A DNA stretch of 64,000 nt from Pararhizobium sp. A13. Lineage in GTDB: Bacteria; Pseudomonadota; Alphaproteobacteria; Rhizobiales; Rhizobiaceae. Positions 37,040 to 46,955 of this stretch are shown here, one piece after another. Within the stretch, counting starts at the first letter, position 1; the number at the start of each line of letters is the position of its first letter. The notes under the pieces are model-generated. The model did no database searches. It had not been told where the DNA came from and worked only from the letters and a program-made list of their open reading frames with translations. Position numbers and translations under genes: made by a program. The stretch covers positions 969,001-1,033,000 of the forward strand of contig NZ_CP149510.1 of NCBI RefSeq assembly GCF_040126305.1. The letters run 5' to 3'.

Positions 37040-37405
37040 TTAGAGGATGTAGGGTACGCGGATGAAAGGCGAATCCGTCGCGAAGTCCTTTGTATTCCTC
37101 GTGACAAGAAGCATGGAATGGACCGCCGCGGACGCTTCTATAATCGCGTCCGGGAGCTTGCTTCGCCGCTTTCGGCGCACATTCACCGCGAGATCGGCAA
37201 TCGGCGCAGTCAGTCCGATCACATCGAAACTGGCGAGAAAGGCGCGCGTCGCCTGCTCCACCTCTTCCCGTGCGCCGGTCACGACTTCCATCCACGAGAT
37301 GATGCTGATGGCCCGCTCTTCGTAAAGGGCCAGTTCATCGCGTGCCTGCGGCACACCGTTCAGGTAATCGATCAGGATATTGGTATCGAACAGCGCCTTC
37401 ACCAC
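37040..37405 (-). CDS. vapC: VapC-family PIN-domain toxin
   Basis: The 121-residue protein is a PIN-domain ribonuclease. Acidic active-site residues appear in ALFDTNILIDYLNG (residues 4-17), the central WMEVVTG, LPDAIIEASA, and VTRNTKDF near the C-terminus. VapC toxins cleave tRNA or rRNA when the antitoxin is lost. The GTG at 37405 overlaps the antitoxin stop by seven bases, so the pair is translationally coupled. The tRNA or rRNA target is unknown. The pair sits between the YqaE-like gene and the trp operon and looks like an acquired module. Confidence 0.9.
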   Translation of the reverse strand: MVKALFDTNILIDYLNGVPQARDELALYEERAISIISWMEVVTGAREEVEQATRAFLASFDVIGLTAPIADLAVNVRRKRRSKLPDAIIEASAAVHSMLLVTRNTKDFATDSPFIRVPYIL

Positions 37406-37614
37406 TCGCTGCGAACCTTCTCCTGATATTCCAGCCCGTCCATTCCATCCCCACCCCAGAGCCCGAAAGCATTGTCATTCTCGATCCGGCGATGACGCCG
37501 AACATAATCATCGATAGCCGCACGGACGACGGCCGCACGCGACAGCTTTTTAGACTTAGCGATATCTTCCAGCGCCTGAACCTGCCGCTCGGTAATGTCA
37601 ATCAAGGTTCTCAT
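37399..37614 (-). CDS. vapB: Ribbon-helix-helix antitoxin of the VapBC pair
   Basis: The 71-residue protein begins MRTLIDITERQVQALEDIAK, a typical ribbon-helix-helix start, followed by KKLSRAAVVRAAIDDYVRRH. The C-terminal half (DNAFGLWGGDGMDGLEYQEKVRSEW) would wrap the toxin. RHH antitoxins bind palindromes in their own promoters; a perfect 16-base palindrome lies 12 bases upstream of the ATG. It overlaps vapC by seven bases. Confidence 0.88.
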   Translation of the reverse strand: MRTLIDITERQVQALEDIAKSKKLSRAAVVRAAIDDYVRRHRRIENDNAFGLWGGDGMDGLEYQEKVRSEW

Positions 37615-37625
37615 TGGTCACTTGC

Positions 37626-37641
37626 CATATATCGATATATG
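37626..37641. promoter_or_regulatory. Palindromic operator of the VapBC pair
   Basis: CATATATCGATATATG is a perfect 16-base palindrome immediately upstream of the antitoxin start on the minus strand. It is followed by GATATC. Its place at the promoter, and the RHH fold of the antitoxin, suggest autorepression. Confidence 0.65.
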
Positions 37642-37740
37642 ATATCATCCCGTTAGAATGCTGTCACTCTGATGGTCTCGAAGCCCGTATTTGTCGGTTT
37701 CAGGCTCGACTCGCGCGGCATTTCATGTCAGGTCGCTGTC

Positions 37741-38427
37741 ATGAAAACGGAAGTGAAAATTTGCGGGCTGAAGACTGTCGAGGCCGTGGATCGGGCCGTC
37801 GCGCTCGGTGCGCGCCATACGGGTTTCATCTTCTTTCCGAAGAGCCCGCGCAACATCGAGCCCGATGATGCCGGCCGCTTGGCTGATCGCATTCGCGGCA
37901 AGGCGAAGATCGTCGCGGTGACGGTCGATGCGGATAGCGATCTGCTCGACGAGATCGTCTCGGCACTGTCGCCGGATATGCTGCAGCTTCACGGCAATGA
38001 AAGCCCCGAGCGTGTCCTGACGGTCAAGGCCGTCTATGGACTGCCGGTCATGAAGGCACTCTCCATTCGCGACGCCGACGATCTGAAGCGGATCGAACCC
38101 TACATCGGCATTGCCGACCGGTTTCTGCTCGATGCCAAGCCGCCGAAAGGCTCGGAACTGCCGGGCGGCAATGGCGTGTCTTTCGACTGGCACCTGCTCG
38201 ACGCGCTTGACGAAGGCGTCGATTACATGCTTTCCGGTGGATTGAATGCGGGCAATATCGGTGAAGCCCTGGCGCTCACGGGCGCAAAGGCGGTCGATAC
38301 GTCGTCCGGTGTCGAAAGCGCGCCGGGCGTCAAGGATATGAAGCGCATGGACGAGTTTTTCGATGCCGTTCTGCGCGCGGAAACGGCGATCGCCGGAGAT
38401 AGAGCATTGGCAGGGAGAAGCGAGTGA
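37741..38427 (+). CDS. trpF: Phosphoribosylanthranilate isomerase TrpF
   Basis: TrpF isomerises phosphoribosylanthranilate to CdRP in tryptophan synthesis. The 228-residue TIM barrel begins [16 protein letters not shown] with the catalytic cysteine, and has [27 protein letters not shown], the FLLDAKPP catalytic-aspartate block and the C-terminal [14 protein letters not shown] and [18 protein letters not shown] 37741 (MKTEVKICG) is chosen; the frame is open to 37672 but the extra residues are unconserved. Its stop overlaps trpB. Confidence 0.96.
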   Translation: MKTEVKICGLKTVEAVDRAVALGARHTGFIFFPKSPRNIEPDDAGRLADRIRGKAKIVAVTVDADSDLLDEIVSALSPDMLQLHGNESPERVLTVKAVYGLPVMKALSIRDADDLKRIEPYIGIADRFLLDAKPPKGSELPGGNGVSFDWHLLDALDEGVDYMLSGGLNAGNIGEALALTGAKAVDTSSGVESAPGVKDMKRMDEFFDAVLRAETAIAGDRALAGRSE

Positions 38428-39644
38428 ACGCGACGCCAAAATTGAATTCGTTTCGATCGGGTCCCGACGAGGATGGCCGCTTCGGCATTTTCGGTGGCCG
38501 CTTCGTTGCCGAAACCCTGATGCCACTGATTCTCGACCTGCAGGATGAGTGGAACAAGGCCAAGACCGATCCGGAATTCCAGGCGGAACTCAAGCACCTC
38601 GGCGCCCACTATATCGGCCGGCCGAGCCCGCTTTATTTCGCCGAGCGGCTGACCGAGCATCTCGGCGGTGCCAAGATCTATTTCAAGCGTGAGGAGCTGA
38701 ACCATACCGGCTCGCACAAGATCAACAATTGCATCGGCCAGATCCTGCTTGCCAAGCGCATGGGCAAGACCCGCATCATCGCCGAAACCGGCGCCGGCCA
38801 GCATGGCGTCGCTTCGGCAACGGTCGCGGCGCGCTTCGGCCTTCCCTGCGTCGTCTATATGGGCGCGACCGACGTGGAGCGCCAGGCGCCGAACGTCTTC
38901 CGCATGAAGCTGCTCGGTGCGGAAGTGAAGCCGGTAACGGCAGGCTCGGGTACGCTGAAGGACGCGATGAACGAGGCGCTGCGCGATTGGGTCACCAATG
39001 TCGACAGCACCTATTATCTGATCGGCACGGCCGCCGGCCCGCATCCCTATCCGGAACTCGTCCGCGATTTTCAGTCGGTGATCGGCACGGAAGCGCGCGA
39101 ACAGATTCTTGAGGCCGAAGGCCGCCTGCCTGATCTGGTCGTCGCAGCCGTCGGCGGCGGATCGAATGCAATCGGCATCTTCCATCCGTTCCTGGACGAC
39201 GAATCCGTCAAGATGGTCGGCGTTGAGGCCGGCGGCAAGGGGCTGGAAGGCGACGAACATTGCGCCTCGATCACGGCAGGGTCGCCGGGCGTGCTGCACG
39301 GCAACCGCACTTATTTGCTGCAGGATGGTGACGGACAGATCAAGGAAGGCCACTCGATTTCGGCCGGCCTCGACTATCCCGGCATCGGTCCGGAACACTC
39401 CTGGCTCGCCGATATCGGCCGCGTCGAATATGTGCCGATCATGGACCATGAGGCGCTGGAGGCATTCCAGGTGCTGACGCGCCTCGAAGGCATCATTCCC
39501 GCGCTGGAGCCGAGCCACGCGATTGCCGAGGTCATCAAGCGCGCGCCGAAGATGGGCAAGGACGAGATCATCCTGATGAACCTCTCCGGCCGTGGCGACA
39601 AGGACATCTTTACCGTCGGCAAGTTACTCGGAATGGGGCTGTAA
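38424..39644 (+). CDS. trpB: Tryptophan synthase beta subunit
   Basis: TrpB condenses indole with serine using PLP. The 406-residue protein has [12 protein letters not shown], the PLP lysine in [10 protein letters not shown], the glycine loop [22 protein letters not shown] and the C-terminal [12 protein letters not shown]. The start is a GTG at 38424 overlapping the trpF stop, behind GGGAGAAG. Four bases separate its stop from trpA. The length is typical of TrpB1. Confidence 0.97.
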   Translation: MNATPKLNSFRSGPDEDGRFGIFGGRFVAETLMPLILDLQDEWNKAKTDPEFQAELKHLGAHYIGRPSPLYFAERLTEHLGGAKIYFKREELNHTGSHKINNCIGQILLAKRMGKTRIIAETGAGQHGVASATVAARFGLPCVVYMGATDVERQAPNVFRMKLLGAEVKPVTAGSGTLKDAMNEALRDWVTNVDSTYYLIGTAAGPHPYPELVRDFQSVIGTEAREQILEAEGRLPDLVVAAVGGGSNAIGIFHPFLDDESVKMVGVEAGGKGLEGDEHCASITAGSPGVLHGNRTYLLQDGDGQIKEGHSISAGLDYPGIGPEHSWLADIGRVEYVPIMDHEALEAFQVLTRLEGIIPALEPSHAIAEVIKRAPKMGKDEIILMNLSGRGDKDIFTVGKLLGMGL

Positions 39645-39648
39645 CAGC

Positions 39649-40488
39649 ATGACCGCACGCATGGACAAACGATTTGCCGATCTTGCCGCCGAACGCCGCC
39701 CGGCGCTCGTCACCTATTTCATGGGCGGAGACCCGGATTTCGAAACGTCGCTGGCGATCATGAAGGCGCTGCCTTCGGCTGGCTCCGACATCATCGAGCT
39801 CGGCATGCCGTTTTCCGATCCGATGGCCGATGGCCCGGCGATCCAGCTGGCCGGTCAGCGTGCGTTGAAGAGCGGACAGACGCTCGCGAAGACGCTGGAG
39901 ATCGCCCGCCGTTTCCGTGCCGACGACCAGCAGACGCCGATCGTCATGATGGGCTACTACAACCCGATCTACATCTACGGCGTCGAACGCTTCCTCGATG
40001 ATGCGCTGGAAGCGGGCGTCGACGGCCTGATCGTTGTCGACCTGCCGCCGGAAATGGATGATGAACTCTGCATCCCGGCGCTGAAGAAGGACGTCAACTT
40101 CATTCGCCTCGCGACCCCCACCACCGACGACAAGCGGTTGCCGAAGGTTCTCGAAAACACCTCTGGTTTCGTTTATTATGTCTCGATGAACGGGATCACC
40201 GGGTCGGCTCTGCCGGATCCTTCCGTCGTCGGCGGCGCCGTACAGCGGATCAAGAGCCATACGACGCTGCCGGTCTGCGTCGGCTTTGGCGTCAAGACGG
40301 CCGACCATGCACGTGCGATCGGCGCGTCGGCCGACGGCGTGGTCGTCGGCACCGCCATCGTCAATCAGGTGGCATCCAGCCTGACCGAGGACGGGAAATC
40401 GACGGGGGCGACGGTGCCGGGCGTGGAAGCCCTGGTGCGTAGCCTTTCCGCCGGCGTTCGCTCCGCACGACTTGTAGCGGCCGAATAA
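39649..40488 (+). CDS. trpA: Tryptophan synthase alpha subunit
   Basis: TrpA cleaves indole-3-glycerol phosphate and passes indole to TrpB. The 279-residue barrel has [13 protein letters not shown], the catalytic glutamate in [19 protein letters not shown] (about residues 49-67), [18 protein letters not shown] and the phosphate loop [17 protein letters not shown] 39649 is four bases after the trpB stop. The gene ends 50 bases before accD in an arrangement common in rhizobia. Confidence 0.97.
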   Translation: MTARMDKRFADLAAERRPALVTYFMGGDPDFETSLAIMKALPSAGSDIIELGMPFSDPMADGPAIQLAGQRALKSGQTLAKTLEIARRFRADDQQTPIVMMGYYNPIYIYGVERFLDDALEAGVDGLIVVDLPPEMDDELCIPALKKDVNFIRLATPTTDDKRLPKVLENTSGFVYYVSMNGITGSALPDPSVVGGAVQRIKSHTTLPVCVGFGVKTADHARAIGASADGVVVGTAIVNQVASSLTEDGKSTGATVPGVEALVRSLSAGVRSARLVAAE

Positions 40489-40538
40489 TTGCCCACATTA
40501 TGGGGCAGGACCGGTTTTAAATATTCAGGAGTTTGGAT

Positions 40539-41459
40539 TTGAACTGGATCACAAATTACGTTCGACCGAAGATCAACTCGATGCTCGGCCGCCGGGAAGT
40601 TCCGGAAAATCTCTGGATCAAATGCCCGGAAACAGGCGAGATGGTGTTCCATCGCGATCTCGAAGAGAACAAATGGGTCATTCCCGCCTCCGGCTTCCAT
40701 ATGAAGATGCCGGCTAAGGCACGGTTGAAGGATCTGTTCGACGACGGCGTCTATGAGGCACTGCCGCAGCCCAAGGTAGCGCAGGATCCGCTGAAGTTCC
40801 GCGATTCCAAGAAGTATGTCGACCGCCTGCGCGACAGCCGCGTCAAGACGGATCTGGAAGACACGATCGTTGCCGGTGTCGGCCGCGTCCAGGGCGTCAA
40901 GCTCGTCGGCGTCGTGCATGAATTCAATTTCATGGGGGGCTCGCTCGGCATGGCGGCCGGCGAAGCGATCATAAAGGCTTTCGAAAAGGCGATTGCCGAA
41001 AAGTGCCCGCTGGTCATCTTCCCGGCATCGGGCGGCGCGCGCATGCAGGAAGGCATCCTGTCGCTGATGCAGCTGCCGCGCACCACGGTTGCGGTGCAGA
41101 TGTTGAAGGAAGCGGGTCTTCCCTATATCGTCGTGCTGACGAATCCGACCACCGGCGGCGTCACCGCCTCCTATGCGATGCTGGGCGACCTGCACCTTGC
41201 CGAACCAGGCGCCGAAATCTGCTTTGCCGGCAAACGGGTGATCGAACAGACCATCCGCGAAAAGCTGCCCGAGGGGTTCCAGACATCGGAATATCTGATG
41301 GAGCACGGCATGGTCGACATGGTCGTCAAGCGCCACGATATCCCCACAACGCTCGCCCGCGTCCTGAAAATCCTGATGAAGAAGCCGATGGATGCTGCCA
41401 AGCTGAATGGCAGCGGAGCGCTTGCCGCGTTGCCGATCGCAGCTTCGGCCAGCGTTTGA
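40539..41459 (+). CDS. accD: Acetyl-CoA carboxylase carboxyltransferase beta subunit, zinc ribbon degenerate
   Basis: AccD with AccA transfers carboxyl from biotin to acetyl-CoA, the first step of fatty-acid synthesis. The 306-residue crotonase-fold domain is intact: [53 protein letters not shown] and [10 protein letters not shown]. The N-terminal zinc ribbon (four cysteines in E. coli) keeps one cysteine, in [13 protein letters not shown]. The start is a TTG at 40539, seven bases after AGGAG; the TTG at 40533 is too close. It is probably transcribed with trpA. Confidence 0.95.
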   Translation: MNWITNYVRPKINSMLGRREVPENLWIKCPETGEMVFHRDLEENKWVIPASGFHMKMPAKARLKDLFDDGVYEALPQPKVAQDPLKFRDSKKYVDRLRDSRVKTDLEDTIVAGVGRVQGVKLVGVVHEFNFMGGSLGMAAGEAIIKAFEKAIAEKCPLVIFPASGGARMQEGILSLMQLPRTTVAVQMLKEAGLPYIVVLTNPTTGGVTASYAMLGDLHLAEPGAEICFAGKRVIEQTIREKLPEGFQTSEYLMEHGMVDMVVKRHDIPTTLARVLKILMKKPMDAAKLNGSGALAALPIAASASV

Positions 41460-41572
41460 GGGCACCCTGCGTTCACCCCGAGCGCAGGCGGAATGTTGAA
41501 AATTTGAGATTGTAGCGTTCTCGGCTCGCTCGATAGCGTGCAGCGCTCCAACGGCGGTTTGCAGGAGCGGTG

Positions 41573-42916
41573 ATGACGACAGCGCATGTCAGCGAGGCAG
41601 GGCAGGAGATCGACAAGCTGCTGGCCCTGCATCCCAAGGGCTTCGATCTGTCGCTCGACAGGATCACGCGGCTGCTCGACACGCTCGGCAATCCGCAGGA
41701 CAGGCTGCCGCCGATCATCCATGTCGCCGGCACCAACGGCAAGGGCTCCGTCACCGCCTTTTCGCGGGGCATCCTGGAAGCCGCCGGTCTCAGCGTCCAT
41801 GTGCATACGTCGCCGCACCTCGTCAACTGGCACGAACGCTACCGCATCGGCAAAAAGGGCGGGCGCGGCGCGCTGGTCAGCGACGCCGTCCTGGCGGACG
41901 CGGTCCGCCGCGTGGCAGAGGCGAACGGCGGGCAGAAGATCACCGTTTTCGAAATCCTGACGGCCGTCACCTTCCTGCTCTTTGCCGAACATCCGGCAGA
42001 TGTGGCGATCATCGAGGTCGGCCTCGGCGGCCGCTTCGATGCGACCAATGTCATCAAGACGCCTGCCGTTTCCGTCATCATGCCGATCTCGCTCGACCAC
42101 CAGGCCTATCTCGGCGACCGGGTCGAACTGATCGCCGCGGAGAAGGCCGGTATCATGAAGCGCGGTTGCCCGGTGGTGATCGGCCATCAGGAGGAAGACA
42201 CCGCGCGCGACCTGCTGGTGTCGACGGCCGAGCGCCTGAAATGCCCGGTCTCCGTCTATGGACAGGATTTCATGGCGCATGAGGAATTCGGCCGGTTGAT
42301 CTATCAGGACGAGTTCGGACTTGCGGACCTGCCACTGCCACGCCTGCCGGGCCGCCACCAGCACGCCAATGCTGCCGCCGCTATCCGCGCCGTCAAGGCT
42401 GCCGGTTTCGATCTGACCGAGGGGGCGATCGAAACGGGACTGACGACTGTCGAATGGCCGGGTCGGCTCCAGCGCCTGACCGACGGCAAGCTCGTTTCGC
42501 TTGCGCCGAAGCGCGCGGAAATCTGGGTCGATGGCGGACACAATCCGGGCGCGGGACAAGTCATCGCCGAAACCATGGCCAATCTCGAGGAACGCGACCC
42601 TCGTCCGCTGTTCCTGATCATCGGGATGATCAACACCAAGGATCCGGTCGGTTATTTCAAGGCCTTCAAGGGGCTGGCCGAACAGGTCTTTACCGTGCCG
42701 ATCCGCGGCTCGGATGCCGGGATCGACGCGGTGGCACTCGCCGACGACGCAGGCGTGGCCGGCTTCGAGGCAACACCGCTCGAGACGGTGGCCGAAGCGC
42801 TGGCGACCATCACAGAGATGTTTTCGAACGATCCGGCATCGCCGCGCATCCTGATCGGTGGGTCGCTCTATCTGGTTGGCGACGTGCTTGCCGATAACGG
42901 CACCCCGCCCCAGTGA
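41573..42916 (+). CDS. folC: Bifunctional folylpolyglutamate/dihydrofolate synthase FolC
   Basis: FolC adds glutamate to dihydropteroate and to folates. The 447-residue protein has the P-loop HVAGTNGKGSVTAF (about residues 50-63), HTSPHLVNWHERYRI, the GLGGRFDATNVI block, ISLDHQAYLG and the C-terminal-domain WVDGGHNPGAG. The ATG at 41573 lies five bases after AGGAG; the GTG at 41570 is too close. The 113-base gap after accD holds no recognised signal. A bidirectional terminator follows. Confidence 0.95.
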   Translation: MTTAHVSEAGQEIDKLLALHPKGFDLSLDRITRLLDTLGNPQDRLPPIIHVAGTNGKGSVTAFSRGILEAAGLSVHVHTSPHLVNWHERYRIGKKGGRGALVSDAVLADAVRRVAEANGGQKITVFEILTAVTFLLFAEHPADVAIIEVGLGGRFDATNVIKTPAVSVIMPISLDHQAYLGDRVELIAAEKAGIMKRGCPVVIGHQEEDTARDLLVSTAERLKCPVSVYGQDFMAHEEFGRLIYQDEFGLADLPLPRLPGRHQHANAAAAIRAVKAAGFDLTEGAIETGLTTVEWPGRLQRLTDGKLVSLAPKRAEIWVDGGHNPGAGQVIAETMANLEERDPRPLFLIIGMINTKDPVGYFKAFKGLAEQVFTVPIRGSDAGIDAVALADDAGVAGFEATPLETVAEALATITEMFSNDPASPRILIGGSLYLVGDVLADNGTPPQ

Positions 42917-42927
42917 TCACGATCAAC

Positions 42928-42954
42928 AAAAAAGCCCGGTCTCCCGGGCTTTTT
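42928..42954. terminator. Bidirectional terminator between folC and trxA
   Basis: A stem AGCCCGG / CCGGGCT with a 4-base loop is flanked by AAAAA on the left and TTTTT on the right, so it can end both convergent transcripts. Confidence 0.85.
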
Positions 42955-42977
42955 CAATTGTGTTCCAAAATCAGGAA

Positions 42978-43301
42978 TTAAGCGGCTGCGTTGGAAATCC
43001 AGGACGACAGCGCGGTCTTCGGAGCAGCGCCGACCTTGATGTCGGAGACTTCGCCGGCCTTGAACATGGCGAGCGTCGGAATGGAGCGCACGCCGTACTG
43101 GGCAGCGATTTCCGGGTTCTCGTCGATGTTGACCTTGGCGACCTTCACCTTGCCGGCAAGTTCGTTGGAGATTTCTTCGAGGCTCGGGGCGATCATCTTG
43201 CAGGGGCCGCACCATTCGGCCCAGAAATCTACGATGACCGGCTCGGCGGCATTCAGCACTTCATCCTGAAAATTGGAGGTATCGACTTTTACGGTAGCCA
43301 T
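42978..43301 (-). CDS. trxA: Thioredoxin 1
   Basis: The 107-residue protein is a classical thioredoxin with the active site [13 protein letters not shown] (residues 28-40) and the cis-proline loop [14 protein letters not shown] (about residues 72-85). It is a general cytosolic disulfide reductase kept reduced by thioredoxin reductase. The gene lies 87 bases downstream of addA on the same strand, so it may be read from that operon as well as from its own promoter. Confidence 0.97.
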   Translation of the reverse strand: MATVKVDTSNFQDEVLNAAEPVIVDFWAEWCGPCKMIAPSLEEISNELAGKVKVAKVNIDENPEIAAQYGVRSIPTLAMFKAGEVSDIKVGAAPKTALSSWISNAAA

Positions 43302-43388
43302 AGGCTGCTCCTTGTTTCGAAATCGGCGTTCTTCGAACGGTTGGGCAAGATGTGATAGCGGAACGCATCTTTTTCAATATTCGGTATC

Positions 43389-46300
43389 TCACTTCTTCGA
43401 GAGCTCCACAAGGCTCCTGTCCAGCATCTCCCGCGGCAAAGTCAGCACCGCAGGGCCTTCGGTGTAGATCAGCGCGCACCGAAAGGCGTGGTCGGGATAG
43501 AGCGGCGCGAGAAGAGTGCGGTAGATCGCCAGCTGCGCCCGGTAGACGAAGGGTACGTCTTCCGGCGAAGCGGGTACTTCCCGGTTGGTCTTGAAATCGG
43601 CGAGAATGACCGTGTTGCCGGAGACTGCAAGCCGGTCGATGCGGCCGGAAACGGCGAAATCGCGCGTCCCGAGCGTCAACGTGCCCATCACGGACACTTC
43701 CGCGCGGCTCGTCTCGGAAAACAGTGCGGCGAGTTCCGGATGCTCGATCACGCTCAGCACCGAAGCCGTCAACGCTTGCCGCTCGCTTGCCGACCAGCGG
43801 GGCACGGAGCGAGCCAGGTAGCGCTCGGCGGCGGCGTGCCGTTCCTCGGGCGCGATCGACGGCAACACCTGCAGGAAGCGGTGCAGGATCGCACCCCGTA
43901 GTAGAGACCTGTTGGCGCCGGCTTTTTGCGAGAACAACGCCGAACCGACGATGGCGGCTCCATCGTCCTCGTCAATGATGACACCCGCGCCGGAGGGGCT
44001 TAACGGGCGCGGCAGGTGCCGTTGCGGCGGCAAGGGCTGCAGAAGGGAGGCGGGCAGGCCCACTGGCCGGACATCTGCAGCTTCCTTGACAGCGTCCTGC
44101 GTCTCCAGGTCGCGAGCGGCGGATGAAGCCTGCCACGAATAGCCGGTCCATTCCTGATTGCCCGCCGTGAATGTCTTGGGCGTGCTGCGACCGCACTCGT
44201 CCCCGGACAGGCTTGTCGTGACCATGGCATGCCAGCTTTCGGGATTGGCCCGTTTGCCCTGATAACCACAGACGATCAGTCGGTCTGCCGCACGCGTCAT
44301 GCCGACATAGAGAAGCCGGCGATATTCCTCTTCGGCGGCGGTCTTCAGCCGAGCGGTGTCCGCGTCGATCAATGTGTTGGACGCCGCCCCCGGCGGCCGC
44401 CAGGCAGGAAGCGGCAGTGCTGCGTTGCGATTGTCCGGCTGGATCAGGCGCAGGCCGGAGACATGCTGCGAATTAAAAGCCTTGCCGCCGCCATCGACCA
44501 GGAACACCACCGGCGCCTCCAGCCCCTTGGCGGCATGCACGGTCATGATGCGCACTTCGTTGCGCTCCTTGTCCTGCTCGCGCTTGACCGTCGGCGCTTC
44601 CATTTCGAGACCGGAAATGAAGGCCTGCAGGCCGGGCAGCCCGTTTTTCTCGTGATCGAGCGCAAAGGTCAGGAATTCATCGAGGATATCGCTGACTTCG
44701 GTTCCGAGCCGGCCGAGGAAAGCGGCGCGGCCGCCGTCATGACCGAGGATACGGGCGTAGAAATCATGGACAGGCAGCGTGCGCGACAATGCCCTGTATC
44801 GCTGCAGCTTTTGCAGGGCACCTGTGTAGCGCGCGCCCTCGTCGGCGCCGAATTCCTGCAGGCGTTGCCAGACGCTGACCGACAGCGGACGGGAGACCGC
44901 GAGATCCCTGACGTCGTCCTCACCCAGATTGAACAGCGGGCTTTTGAGGAGGGCGGCGAGCGAAAGGTCGTCCTGCGGCAGGAGCACGAAGCGTCCAAGC
45001 GCCATCAGATCCTGCACGGCGATGTGGTTGGTGAGAACAAGCCGGTCGGCCCCGGCAACCGGAATGTTGCGGCGCGTTTTCAAGGCTCGGGTGAGAGCGT
45101 TGACGAAGGCATCGCGCTTGCGCACGAGAACGATGACGTCGCCCGGCTGCATCGGCCGCTTGATACCTTTTTCGATCACCGTTTCCTTGCCGATCCAATC
45201 GGCGAGCACGGCGGCGATACGTTGGGCAAGAATGTTAGCCGGCGCATCCTCGGGTGTAGCGTCGAAGGCAGCGGTCCAGTCATCCTCCTGAATGCTGTCG
45301 GCCGGCGCGATCGCATCCCACACTTCGACCAGACCGGGGTGACCGATGCGGTTGGAGGCATGCACGACCGCATCCTGCCGGGCGCTGAGCCCGCGCGCGT
45401 GCAGCGGATTTTCGAACACAGTATCGACGGCCGACAGAACGTCCTCGGTCGAGCGGAAGGAGAGCTGCAGCCGGATCGGGCTGAAGGCCTTGCCACTGTC
45501 GCGGACGCGCCGCTCCGTCTCGATGCTCTCGTCGGAAAAACGTTCGGGCCGGGCACCCTGAAAGGAGTAGATCGATTGCTTCTCGTCGCCGACGGCAAAC
45601 ATCGTACGGTTACCAGCACGCGCCGTTTCGCCGGAGAAGAAATCCTCCGCCAGCGACTGGATGATGGTCCATTGCACGGGGCTCGTATCCTGCGCCTCGT
45701 CGACCAGAATGTGGTCGATGCCCTGATCGAGCTTGTAGTGGATCCAGCGGCTGACATCGCCGCGCGACAGCAGCGCCGCCGTGCGGTTGATCAGGTCGTC
45801 GAAATCGAGCTGGCTGCGGCTTTTCTTGATGTCCTCGTAATCGCCGTTCAGCCGGTCAGCGAGGGTGAGTGCCGCTTTCGTCGCCTCGAACACGGCGACG
45901 AGGTTAAGACGATCCATGGAGGCGGCGATGTGATCGCGGGCGGCGAGGACAAGAGACTCCAGATCTGGTGCCTTGTCGCGGACCGGTTTCGAGATGAAGA
46001 CCGAATCGGCCTTGATCTTGCCGTTCTGGGTGTAGAACAAGTCCCGCAGCATGTTGAAGCGTTGCAAGGGATCGGCGAGCTTGGCGACGGCGCGAAGACC
46101 GTCGGCGAATTCCGCAACCTTCGCCCCGCCGTCCGAAAGCGCGATGCCGATGTAGCGCTCAAGCGTTGCGCCGTTTAGACCCTTCAATGGCCAGAATCCG
46201 GCTATCGCTGTCTCGGACGTTTCGTCCGGTCCGAGATCGAGCGCTGTTCGAAGCGCCGGGTCGATGCCACCGTTAAGATTGGCATCCTCCAGAAATGCCT

Positions 46301-46955
46301 GAATGGCGGTGCGGTTGGCGACGATTGCCGTCAGCAACTTTTCGAGCCCGGTATCGTCGGCGAGATCGAGAACGGTCGCAAAGGCTTCCGTCAGTTCGCG
46401 GTCATCCTCGCTTGCCGTCGCCGTGAGGTGCGCGCGGCGGGCATCGGCAAGAAGCGTTGCGGAAGCACGGTCGTCCAGTACCGAGAAATGCCCGGCAACG
46501 TTGGCTTCGAGCGGAAACTGGTGCAGCAGCGCCTCGCAGAAGGCGTGGATCGTCTGGATCTTCAGTCCGCCCGGCGTTTCCAGTGCCCGGGCAAACAGGC
46601 GCCGCGCTTCCTGGCGTTTCAGCAGATCCGGCCGCGCGCCCTCGATCGCCGCAATCCGGTCATCCAGCGCCTCGTCGTCGAGCGTCACCCATTCGGCCAA
46701 TCGCTCGAAGACTCGGTTGGACATTTCCGACGCGGCAGCCTTGGTATAGGTCAGGCAGAGAATGGCAGACGGCCGGCATCCGGATAAGAGTAGCCGGATA
46801 ACGCGCTGCGTCAGCACATGCGTCTTGCCCGAGCCGGCGTTGGCCGACACCCAGGCCGAGCGGGCGGGATCGGAAGCAAGCGCCTGCTTGGAGGACGTCC
46901 AGTCGAGCCACCCTTGAGGCGAAGGCTCGAGAGGGCCGAAATCGTCATCCCTCAT
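43389..46955 (-). CDS. addA: Double-strand break repair helicase-nuclease AddA
   Basis: AddA is the UvrD-type helicase/nuclease subunit of AddAB, the alphaproteobacterial counterpart of RecBCD. The 1188-residue protein has Walker A SANAGSGKTHVLTQRVIRLL near residue 40, ILVDEAQDTSPVQWTII as motif II, AVGDEKQSIYSFQGARPERF as motif III, IMTVHAAKGLEAPVVFL and a C-terminal RecB-type nuclease with GRIDRL and ILADFKTNREVP. The ATG at 46955 lies six bases after GGAGG and overlaps addB by 11 bases; an ATG at 46961 is too close. The frame is open to 47045 inside addB. Confidence 0.96.
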   Translation of the reverse strand: MRDDDFGPLEPSPQGWLDWTSSKQALASDPARSAWVSANAGSGKTHVLTQRVIRLLLSGCRPSAILCLTYTKAAASEMSNRVFERLAEWVTLDDEALDDRIAAIEGARPDLLKRQEARRLFARALETPGGLKIQTIHAFCEALLHQFPLEANVAGHFSVLDDRASATLLADARRAHLTATASEDDRELTEAFATVLDLADDTGLEKLLTAIVANRTAIQAFLEDANLNGGIDPALRTALDLGPDETSETAIAGFWPLKGLNGATLERYIGIALSDGGAKVAEFADGLRAVAKLADPLQRFNMLRDLFYTQNGKIKADSVFISKPVRDKAPDLESLVLAARDHIAASMDRLNLVAVFEATKAALTLADRLNGDYEDIKKSRSQLDFDDLINRTAALLSRGDVSRWIHYKLDQGIDHILVDEAQDTSPVQWTIIQSLAEDFFSGETARAGNRTMFAVGDEKQSIYSFQGARPERFSDESIETERRVRDSGKAFSPIRLQLSFRSTEDVLSAVDTVFENPLHARGLSARQDAVVHASNRIGHPGLVEVWDAIAPADSIQEDDWTAAFDATPEDAPANILAQRIAAVLADWIGKETVIEKGIKRPMQPGDVIVLVRKRDAFVNALTRALKTRRNIPVAGADRLVLTNHIAVQDLMALGRFVLLPQDDLSLAALLKSPLFNLGEDDVRDLAVSRPLSVSVWQRLQEFGADEGARYTGALQKLQRYRALSRTLPVHDFYARILGHDGGRAAFLGRLGTEVSDILDEFLTFALDHEKNGLPGLQAFISGLEMEAPTVKREQDKERNEVRIMTVHAAKGLEAPVVFLVDGGGKAFNSQHVSGLRLIQPDNRNAALPLPAWRPPGAASNTLIDADTARLKTAAEEEYRRLLYVGMTRAADRLIVCGYQGKRANPESWHAMVTTSLSGDECGRSTPKTFTAGNQEWTGYSWQASSAARDLETQDAVKEAADVRPVGLPASLLQPLPPQRHLPRPLSPSGAGVIIDEDDGAAIVGSALFSQKAGANRSLLRGAILHRFLQVLPSIAPEERHAAAERYLARSVPRWSASERQALTASVLSVIEHPELAALFSETSRAEVSVMGTLTLGTRDFAVSGRIDRLAVSGNTVILADFKTNREVPASPEDVPFVYRAQLAIYRTLLAPLYPDHAFRCALIYTEGPAVLTLPREMLDRSLVELSKK

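Noticed and set aside
44229..46178. 649-codon open frame on the plus strand
   Set aside because: It is antisense to addA, which has complete helicase and nuclease motifs.
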